NCBI RefSeq assembly: GCF_005144865.1
Contig: NZ_SWFM01000001.1
Location: forward strand, 310,001 to 374,000
Source: Guptibacillus hwajinpoensis
GTDB lineage: Bacteria; Bacillota; Bacilli; Bacillales; Guptibacillaceae
Direction: 5' to 3'
Length of the DNA: 64,000 nt
The notes beneath the pieces were generated by a model. The model was not told where the DNA came from. It ran no database searches and saw only the letters and a list, made by a program, of their open reading frames with translations. How positions within the stretch are numbered: the first letter of the stretch is position 1; each line of letters opens with the position of its first letter. A program made the translations under genes and the position numbers. Below, in pieces: positions 44,712 to 53,121 of the stretch.

Positions 44712-45373
44712 TTCCAGTCCACCCCCTTACTTTCTATTACATGATCGATGAAAACACCTTGAGTAATAATTTCCTCAGGGTTTAATGAACCCGTTTCGAC
44801 TAGTTCAACTGTTTCTGCAATCGTTATGTCTCCTGCTGCTGCGATAAGAGGGTTCGTATTGCGCGCGCTTTGATCATAGATTAGATTCCCATATGGATCA
44901 GCCTTTTTGCAGGCTATAATAGCGAGATCAGCCGTTAAAGCAGGTTCGATCATATATTCCTTACCATTAACAATCGTTTTTTCCTTACCCTCTTCTACCG
45001 AGGTTCCGAGGCCTACATCTACTAGAATTCCGCCTAGCCCCATTCCGCCAGCCCTAATTTTCTCTGCAAGAGTCCCCTGAGGAAAAAACTGTACTTCGAG
45101 TTCACCACTATGCATTTGCTTACCAGCTTCTGGGTTTGATCCGATATGAGATGCGATAAGCTTTGAAATTCGTTTTTCTGTGACAAGCTTTCCTGGACCA
45201 ATCCATGGAAAACCAGCATCGTTACTAATTAATGTTAAATTAGTAACGCCAGAATCAAGAATCCAATCAATAATCGTAGGAGGTGAACCAACCCCACCAA
45301 ATCCGCCGCACATAATTGTCATTCCATTAAATAAAATGTCTAGGTTTAAAAGACTACTTTTTTTACTTCTCAC
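44681..45373 (-). CDS. yodS: CoA transferase alpha subunit YodS
   Basis: A protein of 230 residues from GTG 45373 (AGGGGGAG 7 bases upstream); an ATG at 45391 overlaps the yodT stop. Family features are MTIMCGGFGGVGSPPTIIDWIL, LISNDAGFPWIGPGKLV, the GTLAEKIRAGGMGLGGIL loop and ADLAIIACKKADPYGNLIYD. It is the partner of YodR, as in ScoA/ScoB. Its place between yodT and yodR is the same as in B. subtilis. Confidence 0.9.
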   Translation of the reverse strand: MRSKKSSLLNLDILFNGMTIMCGGFGGVGSPPTIIDWILDSGVTNLTLISNDAGFPWIGPGKLVTEKRISKLIASHIGSNPEAGKQMHSGELEVQFFPQGTLAEKIRAGGMGLGGILVDVGLGTSVEEGKEKTIVNGKEYMIEPALTADLAIIACKKADPYGNLIYDQSARNTNPLIAAAGDITIAETVELVETGSLNPEEIITQGVFIDHVIESKGVDWKWVWELKREG

Positions 45374-45390
45374 AAACGAACTCCCCCTCA

Positions 45391-46761
45391 TCAGCTAATT
45401 GATCTTGTTTCATAAAGTCCTTCTGCCTCCAATTCAGAAACAAGTTCTGTAAGCCCCCTGTTCAGTTTATCGAGAAGAGTTTGCACTTCATGCTCTTGGA
45501 TTACCAGAGGCGGTGCTATAATAACAGCATCACCTGCCACCCCATTTAAACCGCCAGCAGCGGTGTAAACAAGTAAACCTGCTTCATAGCATTTTCGAAT
45601 CAATCGATTGGTTACTTCATACTGAAGCGGGAAGGACTCCTTCGTTAAAGAATCTTGAACAAGTTCAATAGCAGTCAACAATCCTCGTCCCCTCACATCA
45701 CCGATAATGGGATAAATGGACTTAAGGTGTTCTAAACCTGTTAATAGAACCGCACCGCTTTTTTCAGCATTTTCAATGATATTATGACTTTCAATATAAT
45801 TAAGAACAGCTAAACAAATGGAGGCTGAAAGTGGATTTGCACTAAACGTATGCCCACTTAAAACGATCTTGGACCCTCGTTCAATTGTTTGAATGATACG
45901 ATCGGATACAAGGGTAGCTGCCATAGGTGTATACCCAGCACTCATACCTTTCCCTAAGGCAAGAATGTCTGGAACAACTCCCCAATGCTCCATTGCATAC
46001 ATTTTTCCAGTTCTCCCTACACCAGTCATTACTTCATCAGCGATAAACAAAATGTCGTAACGATCACACACCGCTTTCATTTCCTTAAAATAGTTATCTG
46101 GGGGAACGACTGCACCACCCGCTGCACCAATAATAGGTTCACAAACGAAAGCAGCAATCGTATCCGCTCCCAAACGTTGAACTTCTCTCTCAAATTCTAG
46201 CGCGTATTGCTTTGAACAGTTAGGGCAATGGTCCCTATAAGTGCAACGATAACAATAAGGTGGAGACAGGGTTGGGTATTGTTCAAGCATGGTGTTGAAT
46301 CGACTTCTACGTATAACATGTCCGGACATCGAGAGCGCTCCCATTGTAATGCCATGATAACTCATCCATCTTGATATGACTCTGTTCTTCGTTGGCCTGC
46401 CCAGTTCCTGCCAGTATTGAACCGCTATTTTTAAAGCGGTTTCCATTGCTTCAGACCCGCTATTCACAAAAAACACCCAGTCGAGATCTCCAGGCGCTGA
46501 TCGAACTAAGCGCTCTGCAAGTTCTTCAGCAGATGAACTCGTAAATTGAGAGCGATAAACAAAAGATACTTGAGTTGCCTGCTTAACCATGGCTTCTGTA
46601 ATTTCTGACACGCCATGACCGATGTTCGCCGTTACAGCACCTGAACAACCATCAAGAAATGAGTTTCCATCTTCATCATATAAATAAATGCCTTTACCAT
46701 GAGAAATAACGGCATAATCCATTCCAAGCAGTGGTTTAATTAAGTGGGTTCTCTTGTCCAT
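45391..46761 (-). CDS. yodT: Class III aminotransferase YodT
   Basis: A protein of 456 residues from ATG 46761 (GAGGTG 9 bases upstream). PLP-dependent aminotransferase of the GABA/ornithine type: GCSGAVTANIGHGVSEI, FVNSGSEAMETALKIAVQY, CEPIIGAAGGAVVPPDNYF, FIADEVMTGVGRTGKMYAMEHW and the PLP-lysine in LALGKGMSAGYTPMAAT, then SGHTFSANPLSASI. An unusual cysteine group (YCYRCTYRDHCPNCSKQ, about 150-167) is typical of this subfamily. It is the first gene of yodT-yodS-yodR-yodQ and is divergent from the PucR-type regulator. Confidence 0.92.
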   Translation of the reverse strand: MDKRTHLIKPLLGMDYAVISHGKGIYLYDEDGNSFLDGCSGAVTANIGHGVSEITEAMVKQATQVSFVYRSQFTSSSAEELAERLVRSAPGDLDWVFFVNSGSEAMETALKIAVQYWQELGRPTKNRVISRWMSYHGITMGALSMSGHVIRRSRFNTMLEQYPTLSPPYCYRCTYRDHCPNCSKQYALEFEREVQRLGADTIAAFVCEPIIGAAGGAVVPPDNYFKEMKAVCDRYDILFIADEVMTGVGRTGKMYAMEHWGVVPDILALGKGMSAGYTPMAATLVSDRIIQTIERGSKIVLSGHTFSANPLSASICLAVLNYIESHNIIENAEKSGAVLLTGLEHLKSIYPIIGDVRGRGLLTAIELVQDSLTKESFPLQYEVTNRLIRKCYEAGLLVYTAAGGLNGVAGDAVIIAPPLVIQEHEVQTLLDKLNRGLTELVSELEAEGLYETRSIS

Positions 46762-46895
46762 ACAGAACTTCACCTCACTATTCTTGTTTATAGTTATAGC
46801 CTATGTTGAAAAAGGTGAAAATTCTATTCCACACTATCTACAAAAAATTCTGACTTTGTTGTACGATTTGGATAAGAGGATACGGAGGGACGTTT

Positions 46896-48350
46896 ATGGG
46901 ACTAACAGTAAGAGAAGCGTTGCAACTGAGAGAAATGAAAGAAATTAAGCTCATCGCTGGTAAACAAGGGATTGATCGTGATATTAAGTGGCTGACGATC
47001 GTAGAGGTGATGGAAGATATCACAAGACTGCATGAAGGAGAATTTTTAATTACAACAGCTTATGGATGGAATGAAAATTCTGAAACCTATTCGAAGTTAG
47101 TTGAAGCGCTAGCCAACCGACAGCTTTCTGCTCTTGCCATTCATACTGGTTTCTACCTTGATGTAATACCGATAGCGATTATTGAAGCTGCGAATCGAAC
47201 AGGATTACCACTTCTAGAAATTCCTAGAACGATGAATTTCTCTATGGTAACAAGGAGTATCCTTGAACAGCTAGTAAACAAGCAGCTTTCTATGCTTACT
47301 TACGTACAACAAATTCAAGACGAATTAACTTCTCTTGTTTTACAAAACACTGGTTTTTCTGCCATCACCAGTACGCTATCAAAACTACTGAATAGTAATA
47401 TAACGCTATACGACCAGCATCATGCCCTAGTAGCAGGCACTTACTACGCAAACCGAAACTACCGTGTTGAAGAAACCTATCCTATATTAGCAGAAAATAG
47501 AACGATCGGAATGTTATGTATTCAGAAGCAAACACCGCTTACATCACTTGAGCATTTAGCGTTAAAACATGCATCTACCATATTTGCAATCGAATTCCTG
47601 AAGTTAAAAATTGTAGAAGATACCCGATCTCAGATTGAGGCTGATTTTCTTGATACACTCCTCTCCCATTCTTACGAAGACCAGGGCTATATCTTAAAGA
47701 AAAGTAGAGAAATGGGTTTTGATTTAAGTGGAGTAAATCGAGTAGCTATTTTTTCATCTAGTAATCTTACATTACTAGAAAAAGAATGCCTACAACAGTT
47801 AGTCACTAGTAGAACGAAAGGTATTGTTAAAAGGAAAATAGATCATGTCGTTGTATTGTTCACTGGAGATCGTGTACCGTTCTCTAACAATATGGCTCCC
47901 TATCCTTTTCATGCAGGAATTAGTTCAAGTACATCAGGGATTAAGCTGTTAGAAGAAGCTTTAAGGGAAGCCTCAACAGCCCATCAATTTGCGAAGTACC
48001 GAGGCGAAACCATTCTTCACCATGAAGAATTGGGGGCATATCAGATTTTTGTACGTCTAAAAGAAAGCGGAGAAGATCTTTCTACTTACTACACTCCATT
48101 GCTTTCTCAAATCATTGATTATGATCGAAAGCATCAATCGCAGTTAATGAGGACACTTGAAACATTTTTGGAAAACAATCTTGTTATTAACCGAACAGCT
48201 GACAAGCTATTTATTCATCGTCATACGCTAAACTATCGTATCAAACAATTGGAGAAACTCACGGGCATTGACATATACTCTTACGAACAGCGTATTCATC
48301 TTCAATTTGCCCTTCTTGCTTATTTAACAGATCAGATTCTTTCTATATAG
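46896..48350 (+). CDS. PucR family transcriptional regulator
   Basis: A protein of 484 residues from ATG 46896 (GGAGGG 6 bases upstream). The N-terminal PucR domain (about 1-120: LTVREALQL, DIKWLTIVEVMED, LHEGEFLITTAYGW) is followed by a GAF-like middle part (SNITLYDQHHALVAG) and a C-terminal PucR_C HTH (LETFLENNLVINRTADKLFIHRHTLNYRIKQLEKLTGIDI in parts). It is divergent from yodT and probably controls the yodT-Q operon, perhaps with an amino-acid-derived signal. The family includes PucR of purine catabolism and GabR-like activators. Confidence 0.88.
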   Translation: MGLTVREALQLREMKEIKLIAGKQGIDRDIKWLTIVEVMEDITRLHEGEFLITTAYGWNENSETYSKLVEALANRQLSALAIHTGFYLDVIPIAIIEAANRTGLPLLEIPRTMNFSMVTRSILEQLVNKQLSMLTYVQQIQDELTSLVLQNTGFSAITSTLSKLLNSNITLYDQHHALVAGTYYANRNYRVEETYPILAENRTIGMLCIQKQTPLTSLEHLALKHASTIFAIEFLKLKIVEDTRSQIEADFLDTLLSHSYEDQGYILKKSREMGFDLSGVNRVAIFSSSNLTLLEKECLQQLVTSRTKGIVKRKIDHVVVLFTGDRVPFSNNMAPYPFHAGISSSTSGIKLLEEALREASTAHQFAKYRGETILHHEELGAYQIFVRLKESGEDLSTYYTPLLSQIIDYDRKHQSQLMRTLETFLENNLVINRTADKLFIHRHTLNYRIKQLEKLTGIDIYSYEQRIHLQFALLAYLTDQILSI

Positions 48351-48645
48351 GATTAAAATAGTAAAACACAGCTGTAGTGTAGGAGTGGAAGTTGTAGGAG
48401 GAAAACATAAATCTTTTGGAAAAGAGCCTTTAGAATCGAGACTTTTAATAACAGTTAAAAAGACAGGCCACTGGCCTGCCTTTTTCAATATGAACGTCTA
48501 TTTACGTGATTTATTTTAAAATTCAAACTTACAAATAAATTATATCACTTTAAAATCCAAAATGTTATTGGGAAAAGACAAGCGAAAACCCTTACTACAA
48601 TGCTGCAAATACAACTACATTTCCCAATACAGCCATTAAAAATAC
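48351..48645. other. Intergenic stretch before the bacillolysin gene
   Basis: Apart from the terminator at 48456-48487 it holds nothing that could be supported. It is AT-rich toward the bacillolysin promoter. A stretch around 48360-48440 vaguely recalls the tail of the dispersed repeat but is too degenerate to call. Confidence 0.4.
48456..48487 (+). terminator. Terminator of the PucR-type gene
   Basis: CAGGCC-ACT-GGCCTG is preceded by an A run and followed by five Ts. Confidence 0.8.
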
Positions 48646-48665
48646 TATGTTAGTCTAAATATGTA
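48646..48665 (+). promoter_or_regulatory. Direct repeat TATGTT-N8-TATGTA upstream of bacillolysin
   Basis: The element lies 36 bases before the bacillolysin start codon. The same 12 fixed bases with the same 8-base gap occur at 61928-61947, upstream of the PlcR-like regulator. The second half could also serve as a -10 element. It is proposed as a shared binding site; this is inference. Confidence 0.4.
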
Positions 48666-48700
48666 AGAAAATTCTATTTATGTTGAATGGAGGAAATGAA

Positions 48701-50329
48701 TTGAAAAAAGGAATCGCCGTTGTTCTTGCGACTGGTCTTGCATTTGGTTCAGCACTACCTGCTGCAGCTTCTTCAAATGATTTAAAACCGGAACAAAAGC
48801 AGGCACTAGAGAAAATGGAAATTGTGAAGCAAAATTGGGAAAATGAGCGTAAGGTGCCATCTTTCCTTTCCGGAAAACTATCTGAGAAGAATGTTAAAAC
48901 CGAAAAAGCAATTCAATCATATTTAAAATCAAATGAAAGTCTATTTAAAGTAAAAGTAAAGGATCTAGAACTCATTAGCGAGTCAACTGACGATCTTGGT
49001 ATGACGCATTACGAGTACGTTCAAACGGTTAAAGGTGTTTCGATCGACGGAGCGAGATTTATCGTACATACAAATGAAACAGGCGAGGTTGTAGCAGTCA
49101 ATGGGGATCTTCACCCTGATGCGAATAAGAATTTCAAAGGCAACTATGAAGTAAAGCTATCCGAAAAGGAAGCTGTTAAAGAAGCGTGGAACCATATTAA
49201 TGTGAAGCCTAAAAACACTGTGAGCGACAACCCTAGCTTTGTTAAAAAATCAAATGCTTCTGATATGGTCGAGAAAAGTGAAAAAGTAGTCTATCAAAAA
49301 GACAATAACTATTATATGACATATAAAGTTCAACTTCAGTTCATCGATCCATATCCTGCAAATTGGCAAATTTTTGTTGACGCAAGAGATGGATCAATCG
49401 TAGATTCCTACAACGCAGTTACTGAAGAAGCAACTACCGGTCACGGAACTGGCGTACTTGGTGATAATAAGTCACTTAATACGTACTACTCCAACGGAAC
49501 GTACTATCTTTACGATACAACAAAGCCTATGAATGGTGTCATTGAAACGAGAACAGCTTTTCTTGGGAATTTCCTTCCTGGAAACTATTCAACTGATGAC
49601 GATAATGCGTTTACTGATACTTCTCAGGGTGCAGATGTGGATGCGAACTATTATGCCGGTACAGTTTACGACTACTACTACAACACACATAACCGTAACA
49701 GCTTTGACAACAATGGTGCGACAATTCGTTCAACGGTTCATTATGGATCGAACTACAATAATGCATTCTGGAACGGTTCACAAATGGTTTATGGTGATGG
49801 GGACGGTACAACATTCGCACCACTATCTGGTGCGCAGGACGTCGTTGCGCATGAAATTACGCATGCCGTAACAGAAAGAACAGCTGGACTGAAATATCAA
49901 GATCAATCAGGAGCATTGAATGAGTCTATGTCCGATGTATTTGGATATTTCGTTGAACCGGAAGATTTCCTTCTAGGTGAGGATGTTTATACGCCTAATA
50001 AGTCTGGAGATGCGCTACGAAGCTTATCGAATCCAGAAGCATATGGTCAGCCTTCTCATATGGATGATTACTACAATACTTCATCCGATAATGGCGGTGT
50101 TCACACAAACAGCGGAATTCCGAACAAAGCAGCATACCTAACCATTCAAAGCATTGGTAAATCAAAAGCTGAGCAAATTTATTATCGTGCATTAAGTGTT
50201 TATTTAACGCCAACAAGTAACTTTAGTGAAGCGCGTTCTGCCCTATTGCAGGCAACTACAGATCTTTATGGTACAGGCACAACGTACAATTCAGTTGCAA
50301 ATGCGTGGACACAGGTTGGTGTAAACTAA
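48701..50329 (+). CDS. Bacillolysin, M4 family neutral metalloprotease (thermolysin type), secreted
   Basis: A pre-proprotein of 542 residues from TTG 48701 (GGAGG 7 bases upstream); the ATG at 48680 has no site. Order: signal peptide (KKGIAVVLATGLAFGSALPAAA), FTP and PepSY propeptide (about 30-235), then the mature protease. The zinc-binding HEITH (about 383-387), the downstream glutamate in NESMSDVFGYF (about 406) and the proton donor histidine in GGVHTNSGIPNKAAY (about 465) are present. It resembles NprE/NprM. A shared promoter element suggests control by the PlcR-like regulator at 61998. Confidence 0.94.
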   Translation: MKKGIAVVLATGLAFGSALPAAASSNDLKPEQKQALEKMEIVKQNWENERKVPSFLSGKLSEKNVKTEKAIQSYLKSNESLFKVKVKDLELISESTDDLGMTHYEYVQTVKGVSIDGARFIVHTNETGEVVAVNGDLHPDANKNFKGNYEVKLSEKEAVKEAWNHINVKPKNTVSDNPSFVKKSNASDMVEKSEKVVYQKDNNYYMTYKVQLQFIDPYPANWQIFVDARDGSIVDSYNAVTEEATTGHGTGVLGDNKSLNTYYSNGTYYLYDTTKPMNGVIETRTAFLGNFLPGNYSTDDDNAFTDTSQGADVDANYYAGTVYDYYYNTHNRNSFDNNGATIRSTVHYGSNYNNAFWNGSQMVYGDGDGTTFAPLSGAQDVVAHEITHAVTERTAGLKYQDQSGALNESMSDVFGYFVEPEDFLLGEDVYTPNKSGDALRSLSNPEAYGQPSHMDDYYNTSSDNGGVHTNSGIPNKAAYLTIQSIGKSKAEQIYYRALSVYLTPTSNFSEARSALLQATTDLYGTGTTYNSVANAWTQVGVN

Positions 50330-50362
50330 ATTACAATAATCACATTAATCCAGAAGGAACTA

Positions 50363-50411
50363 CAAAAAGCTTGTTGAGAGACGATTCGATTCTCAACAAG
50401 CTTTTTTTATG
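50363..50411 (+). terminator. Terminator of bacillolysin
   Basis: A perfect 14-bp stem (AAAGCTTGTTGAGA and its complement) with a 10-base loop is followed by seven Ts. Confidence 0.9.
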
Positions 50412-50549
50412 TGCTTCGCTTTGAGTGCTCGCTTAAGGCGGGACGTTATACCTTTTCGTTCATTCGTTAGTCACTTTGACACTCAGTAGAGATTTAAACA
50501 GAAGAAATTCTAAAAAAAAGACTCTGCATGCCACAGAGCCCTCTCGTCT

Positions 50550-51470
50550 TTATTGATATGTTTTAAGCAAATTCCGGATTTTATCACCAGCCCACATCTC
50601 ATCAGGGGCGTCATCATACATGATTTCAAATGCTGCGTGACCACCAGCCGCATGACTCGTTCCAATGCTGATACCCAATCCACTATCTGTAAAGTACGTA
50701 AACGTTTCAGAATGCTGATCGGTTCCAATTCCATCCAAGTTATCAGCATTCTGCAATTGGTCTAGCGTTACATTTGCTTTTAAGTCGCTCGCAAACTCTG
50801 CTTGATCGGGATTAACCGCCTTAAAAGCATCTGACTGGAATAGCGAAAGAAACGATTCATCTAGTACTACTGCGTCAGATAGTCTGATCCGTTCTCGATT
50901 TTGGATATCGACGTTTGTTGTGTAGAAGAGGTTGTTTGGGTGAGCAGCACCTTCTACATACCCGCTACCTGCATACTGAACGCTTAAGAAATATGCGCTC
51001 TGAAACGAAATTGTATAGTCGATCTCTAGGTCTAGCCCATCTGATTCATCGTAAAAGTTTAATACATTGTGTGCCTCTTTGTAGAGAAGATCGTTCAAAG
51101 TCTCCTGTTTCGTCGTATCAGTTAAGCCAGTGATTTGAGGATAGTTGATGGAGACCCCATTTTCGGTGAAATTTTCTTTAGTAAGATCATAACTTTCGTT
51201 TGAATCGGTATTATTCTCTTCATCAGTAGGCGATTCATCTAAGGTGGCTTCATCCTCATTTGAAGAATCATCCTCTGTCGAACCATTCTCTTCTGACTCT
51301 ACTACACTATCATTTTCGGTATCGTCGGAAGTTCTCTTGGCTTCGTCGTTACTTTGTTTCGTTTGGTCTATTTTCTTGGAATCGTCCTTTGCTACGTCCT
51401 CGTCTTGTCCGCAAGCTGCAAGTAAAAGACTAAAAGACAGAAATAGTGCACTTAAAAGCATTTTGTTCAC
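50550..51470 (-). CDS. Lipoprotein with DUF4163/DUF3298 (RsiV-like) domain
   Basis: A protein of 306 residues from GTG 51470 (AAGGAG 9 bases upstream). A lipoprotein signal (LLSALFLSFSLLLAACG, lipobox LAAC) is followed by an acidic disordered stretch of about 75 residues rich in Asp, Glu, Ser and Thr, then a DUF4163/DUF3298 pair as in RsiV and PdaC: VSINYPQITGL, SYFLSVQYAGSGYVEGAAHPNN-like QSAYFLSVQYAGSGYVEGAAHP, LGISIGTSHAAGGHAAFEIMY. It would sit on the outer membrane face, possibly binding lysozyme-like or cell wall ligands. It is a monocistronic gene. Confidence 0.82.
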   Translation of the reverse strand: MNKMLLSALFLSFSLLLAACGQDEDVAKDDSKKIDQTKQSNDEAKRTSDDTENDSVVESEENGSTEDDSSNEDEATLDESPTDEENNTDSNESYDLTKENFTENGVSINYPQITGLTDTTKQETLNDLLYKEAHNVLNFYDESDGLDLEIDYTISFQSAYFLSVQYAGSGYVEGAAHPNNLFYTTNVDIQNRERIRLSDAVVLDESFLSLFQSDAFKAVNPDQAEFASDLKANVTLDQLQNADNLDGIGTDQHSETFTYFTDSGLGISIGTSHAAGGHAAFEIMYDDAPDEMWAGDKIRNLLKTYQ

Positions 51471-51652
51471 AGGCTCATTCTCCTTCTTAGAATTCATTAT
51501 CTTAAAAACACGGAAAGAAGAGATGATAAAGAATCCTATTTATGTATTTTCTCCCCATGTGAAAACCACAACCATTATTACACACCATTCCTTATAATAC
51601 AATATTTGTAATTTATGGAATATAAAAGAGGGAAAAAGGTTCAGAAAATTGG

Positions 51653-51676
51653 TTATCCACAGATTTTTGTGGGTAA
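51653..51676. promoter_or_regulatory. Inverted pair of DnaA-box-like sites
   Basis: TTATCCACA at 51653-51661 is the perfect consensus DnaA box. TGTGGGTAA at 51668-51676 is its inverted partner with one change. They are six bases apart inside a larger palindrome. Confidence 0.55.
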
Positions 51677-51678
51677 CC

Positions 51679-51731
51679 ATATACCCATGCTTATACCCCC
51701 GCAACTTCCGAATATACCCATATAGGGTATA
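51679..51731. repeat. ATATACCC repeats
   Basis: ATATACCC occurs at 51679 and about 51713, TATACCCCC at about 51692, and the inverted GGGTATAT at about 51725. The last two exact copies form the palindrome ATATACCC-ATATA-GGGTATAT-like site. They lie between the two groups of DnaA-box-like sites. Confidence 0.5.
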
Positions 51732-51741
51732 TGGTTCAAGC

Positions 51742-51795
51742 TGTTGATAAGTGCTCAAAAGCTAATAGTACCAGTACATCTAGAAGTTATCAACA
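51742..51795. promoter_or_regulatory. Second pair of DnaA-box-like sites
   Basis: TGTTGATAA at 51742-51750 and TTATCAACA at 51787-51795 are the same 9-mer (TTATCAACA, one or two changes from the consensus) in opposite orientations, 36 bases apart. Confidence 0.45.
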
Positions 51796-51913
51796 ACCTA
51801 TTTTCTACATCTTTTCCTTTCCAATCCACACTTGAAGGTAATTTCGACGATAGCTTTTAAATTATGCTACAATGATGTTCAGGAAAGCTTGATACGGAAA
51901 GGAAGACCAGCCT

Positions 51914-53068
51914 ATGGAACACTTATTGAATCCTAAAGTGAAATCAATTGAAATTTCAGGTATACGTACTTTTTTCAATATGGTTTCAGATTATGAAAAT
52001 ATGATTTCTCTAACAATTGGCCAACCAGACTTTGAAACACCCAATCACATTAAAGAGGCTGCAAAATCAGCCATTGATGACAATCGAACAACGTACACAC
52101 ATAATGCAGGCATACTGGAATTACGAAAAGCTGCAGCAAACTTTCTCCAATCAAAATATAATTTAATATATCAAGCGGAGAATGAAGTTATTACAACGAC
52201 CGGCGCAAGTCAAGCTATTGACGTGACACTTCGTACTGTATTAACTGAGGGATCTGAAGTCATTCTTCCTAGCCCTGTTTATCCTGGTTACGAACCTATT
52301 ATTACGCTTTCAGGTGCAACAGCGGTTCATATAGATACTACGCAACATGAATTTAAAATGACGCGTTCATTGATTGAATCAGCTCTCACTGAGAGGACAA
52401 AGTGTATTATCCTTCCATCACCATCTAACCCAACAGGTGTTGCATTGTCTGAAAAAGAACTATCGGATATTGCAGATCTTTTAAGAGATAGAGAGATATT
52501 TGTTCTATCTGATGAAATATATTCTGAACTTAATTTCTCGGGTAACCACACCTCAATTGCTCAATTTGAAGGAATGAGAGATAAAACAATCGTGATAAAC
52601 GGACTCTCAAAATCCCATGCAATGACAGGCTGGCGAGTTGGTTTTCTTTTCGCTCCTGAGAAGATTTGCAAGCATATTCTAAAAGTTCACCAGTACAACG
52701 TATCCTGTGCTTCTTCTATATCTCAATATGCTGCTCTCGAAGCACTGCAAAACGGACTTGAAGATCCAGTCGAAATGAGAAAAGAATATGAGATTCGAAT
52801 GAATTACGTTTATAACCGACTCGTTGAGATGGGACTTTCTCCAATCAAACCGGACGGCGCATTTTATATTCTTCCTTCCATTAAGCAATTTGGTTTATCG
52901 TCATTTGACTTTGCAATGAAGCTCGCCAAAGAAGGAAATCTTGCAGTTGTGCCAGGCAGTGCTTTTTCTGACTACGGAGAAGGTTATGTAAGAATTTCAT
53001 TTGCTTACAAGCTCGATGTATTAAGGGAAGGTATGGATCGATTAGAAAGGTTTATAAAGACTCTTTGA
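51914..53068 (+). CDS. patA: Aminotransferase A (class I/II, PatA-like)
   Basis: A protein of 384 residues with GGAAAGGAAGACC before the ATG. PLP aminotransferase fold I: ISLTIGQPDFETPNHIKEA, TYTHNAGILELRKA, TTGASQAIDVTLRTVL, LPSPSNPTGVALSEKEL, LSDEIYSELNF, and the PLP-lysine in INGLSKSHAMTGWRVGF. The length and pattern fit B. subtilis PatA, an acetyl-diaminopimelate aminotransferase in the diaminopimelate/lysine pathway. Related aspartate aminotransferases look similar, so the substrate is not certain. Confidence 0.87.
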   Translation: MEHLLNPKVKSIEISGIRTFFNMVSDYENMISLTIGQPDFETPNHIKEAAKSAIDDNRTTYTHNAGILELRKAAANFLQSKYNLIYQAENEVITTTGASQAIDVTLRTVLTEGSEVILPSPVYPGYEPIITLSGATAVHIDTTQHEFKMTRSLIESALTERTKCIILPSPSNPTGVALSEKELSDIADLLRDREIFVLSDEIYSELNFSGNHTSIAQFEGMRDKTIVINGLSKSHAMTGWRVGFLFAPEKICKHILKVHQYNVSCASSISQYAALEALQNGLEDPVEMRKEYEIRMNYVYNRLVEMGLSPIKPDGAFYILPSIKQFGLSSFDFAMKLAKEGNLAVVPGSAFSDYGEGYVRISFAYKLDVLREGMDRLERFIKTL

Positions 53069-53078
53069 TCCACAGCAA

Positions 53079-53119
53079 AAAAAAGCCATCATGGACAAAA
53101 CGTCCATGATGGCTTTTCT
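53079..53119. terminator. Bidirectional terminator
   Basis: A perfect 15-bp stem (AAAGCCATCATGGAC and its complement) with a 5-base loop separates patA from the convergent sulfurtransferase gene. Confidence 0.92.
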
Positions 53120-53121
53120 CA

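Larger units (their letters stand above)
51498..51913. other. Intergenic region with DnaA-box-like sites
   Basis: The 416-base gap lies between two divergent genes. It has no convincing reading frame, but a dense group of DnaA-box-like 9-mers and ATACCC repeats (listed separately) in its middle. Confidence 0.6.

Noticed and set aside
48360-48440. Fourth copy of the dispersed repeat
   Set aside because: Only a few short words resemble the tail; too degenerate to support.
51540-51758. 72-codon reverse-strand reading frame in the DnaA-box region
   Set aside because: No ribosome binding site, and the amino acid composition simply follows the repeats; the region is better explained as regulatory.
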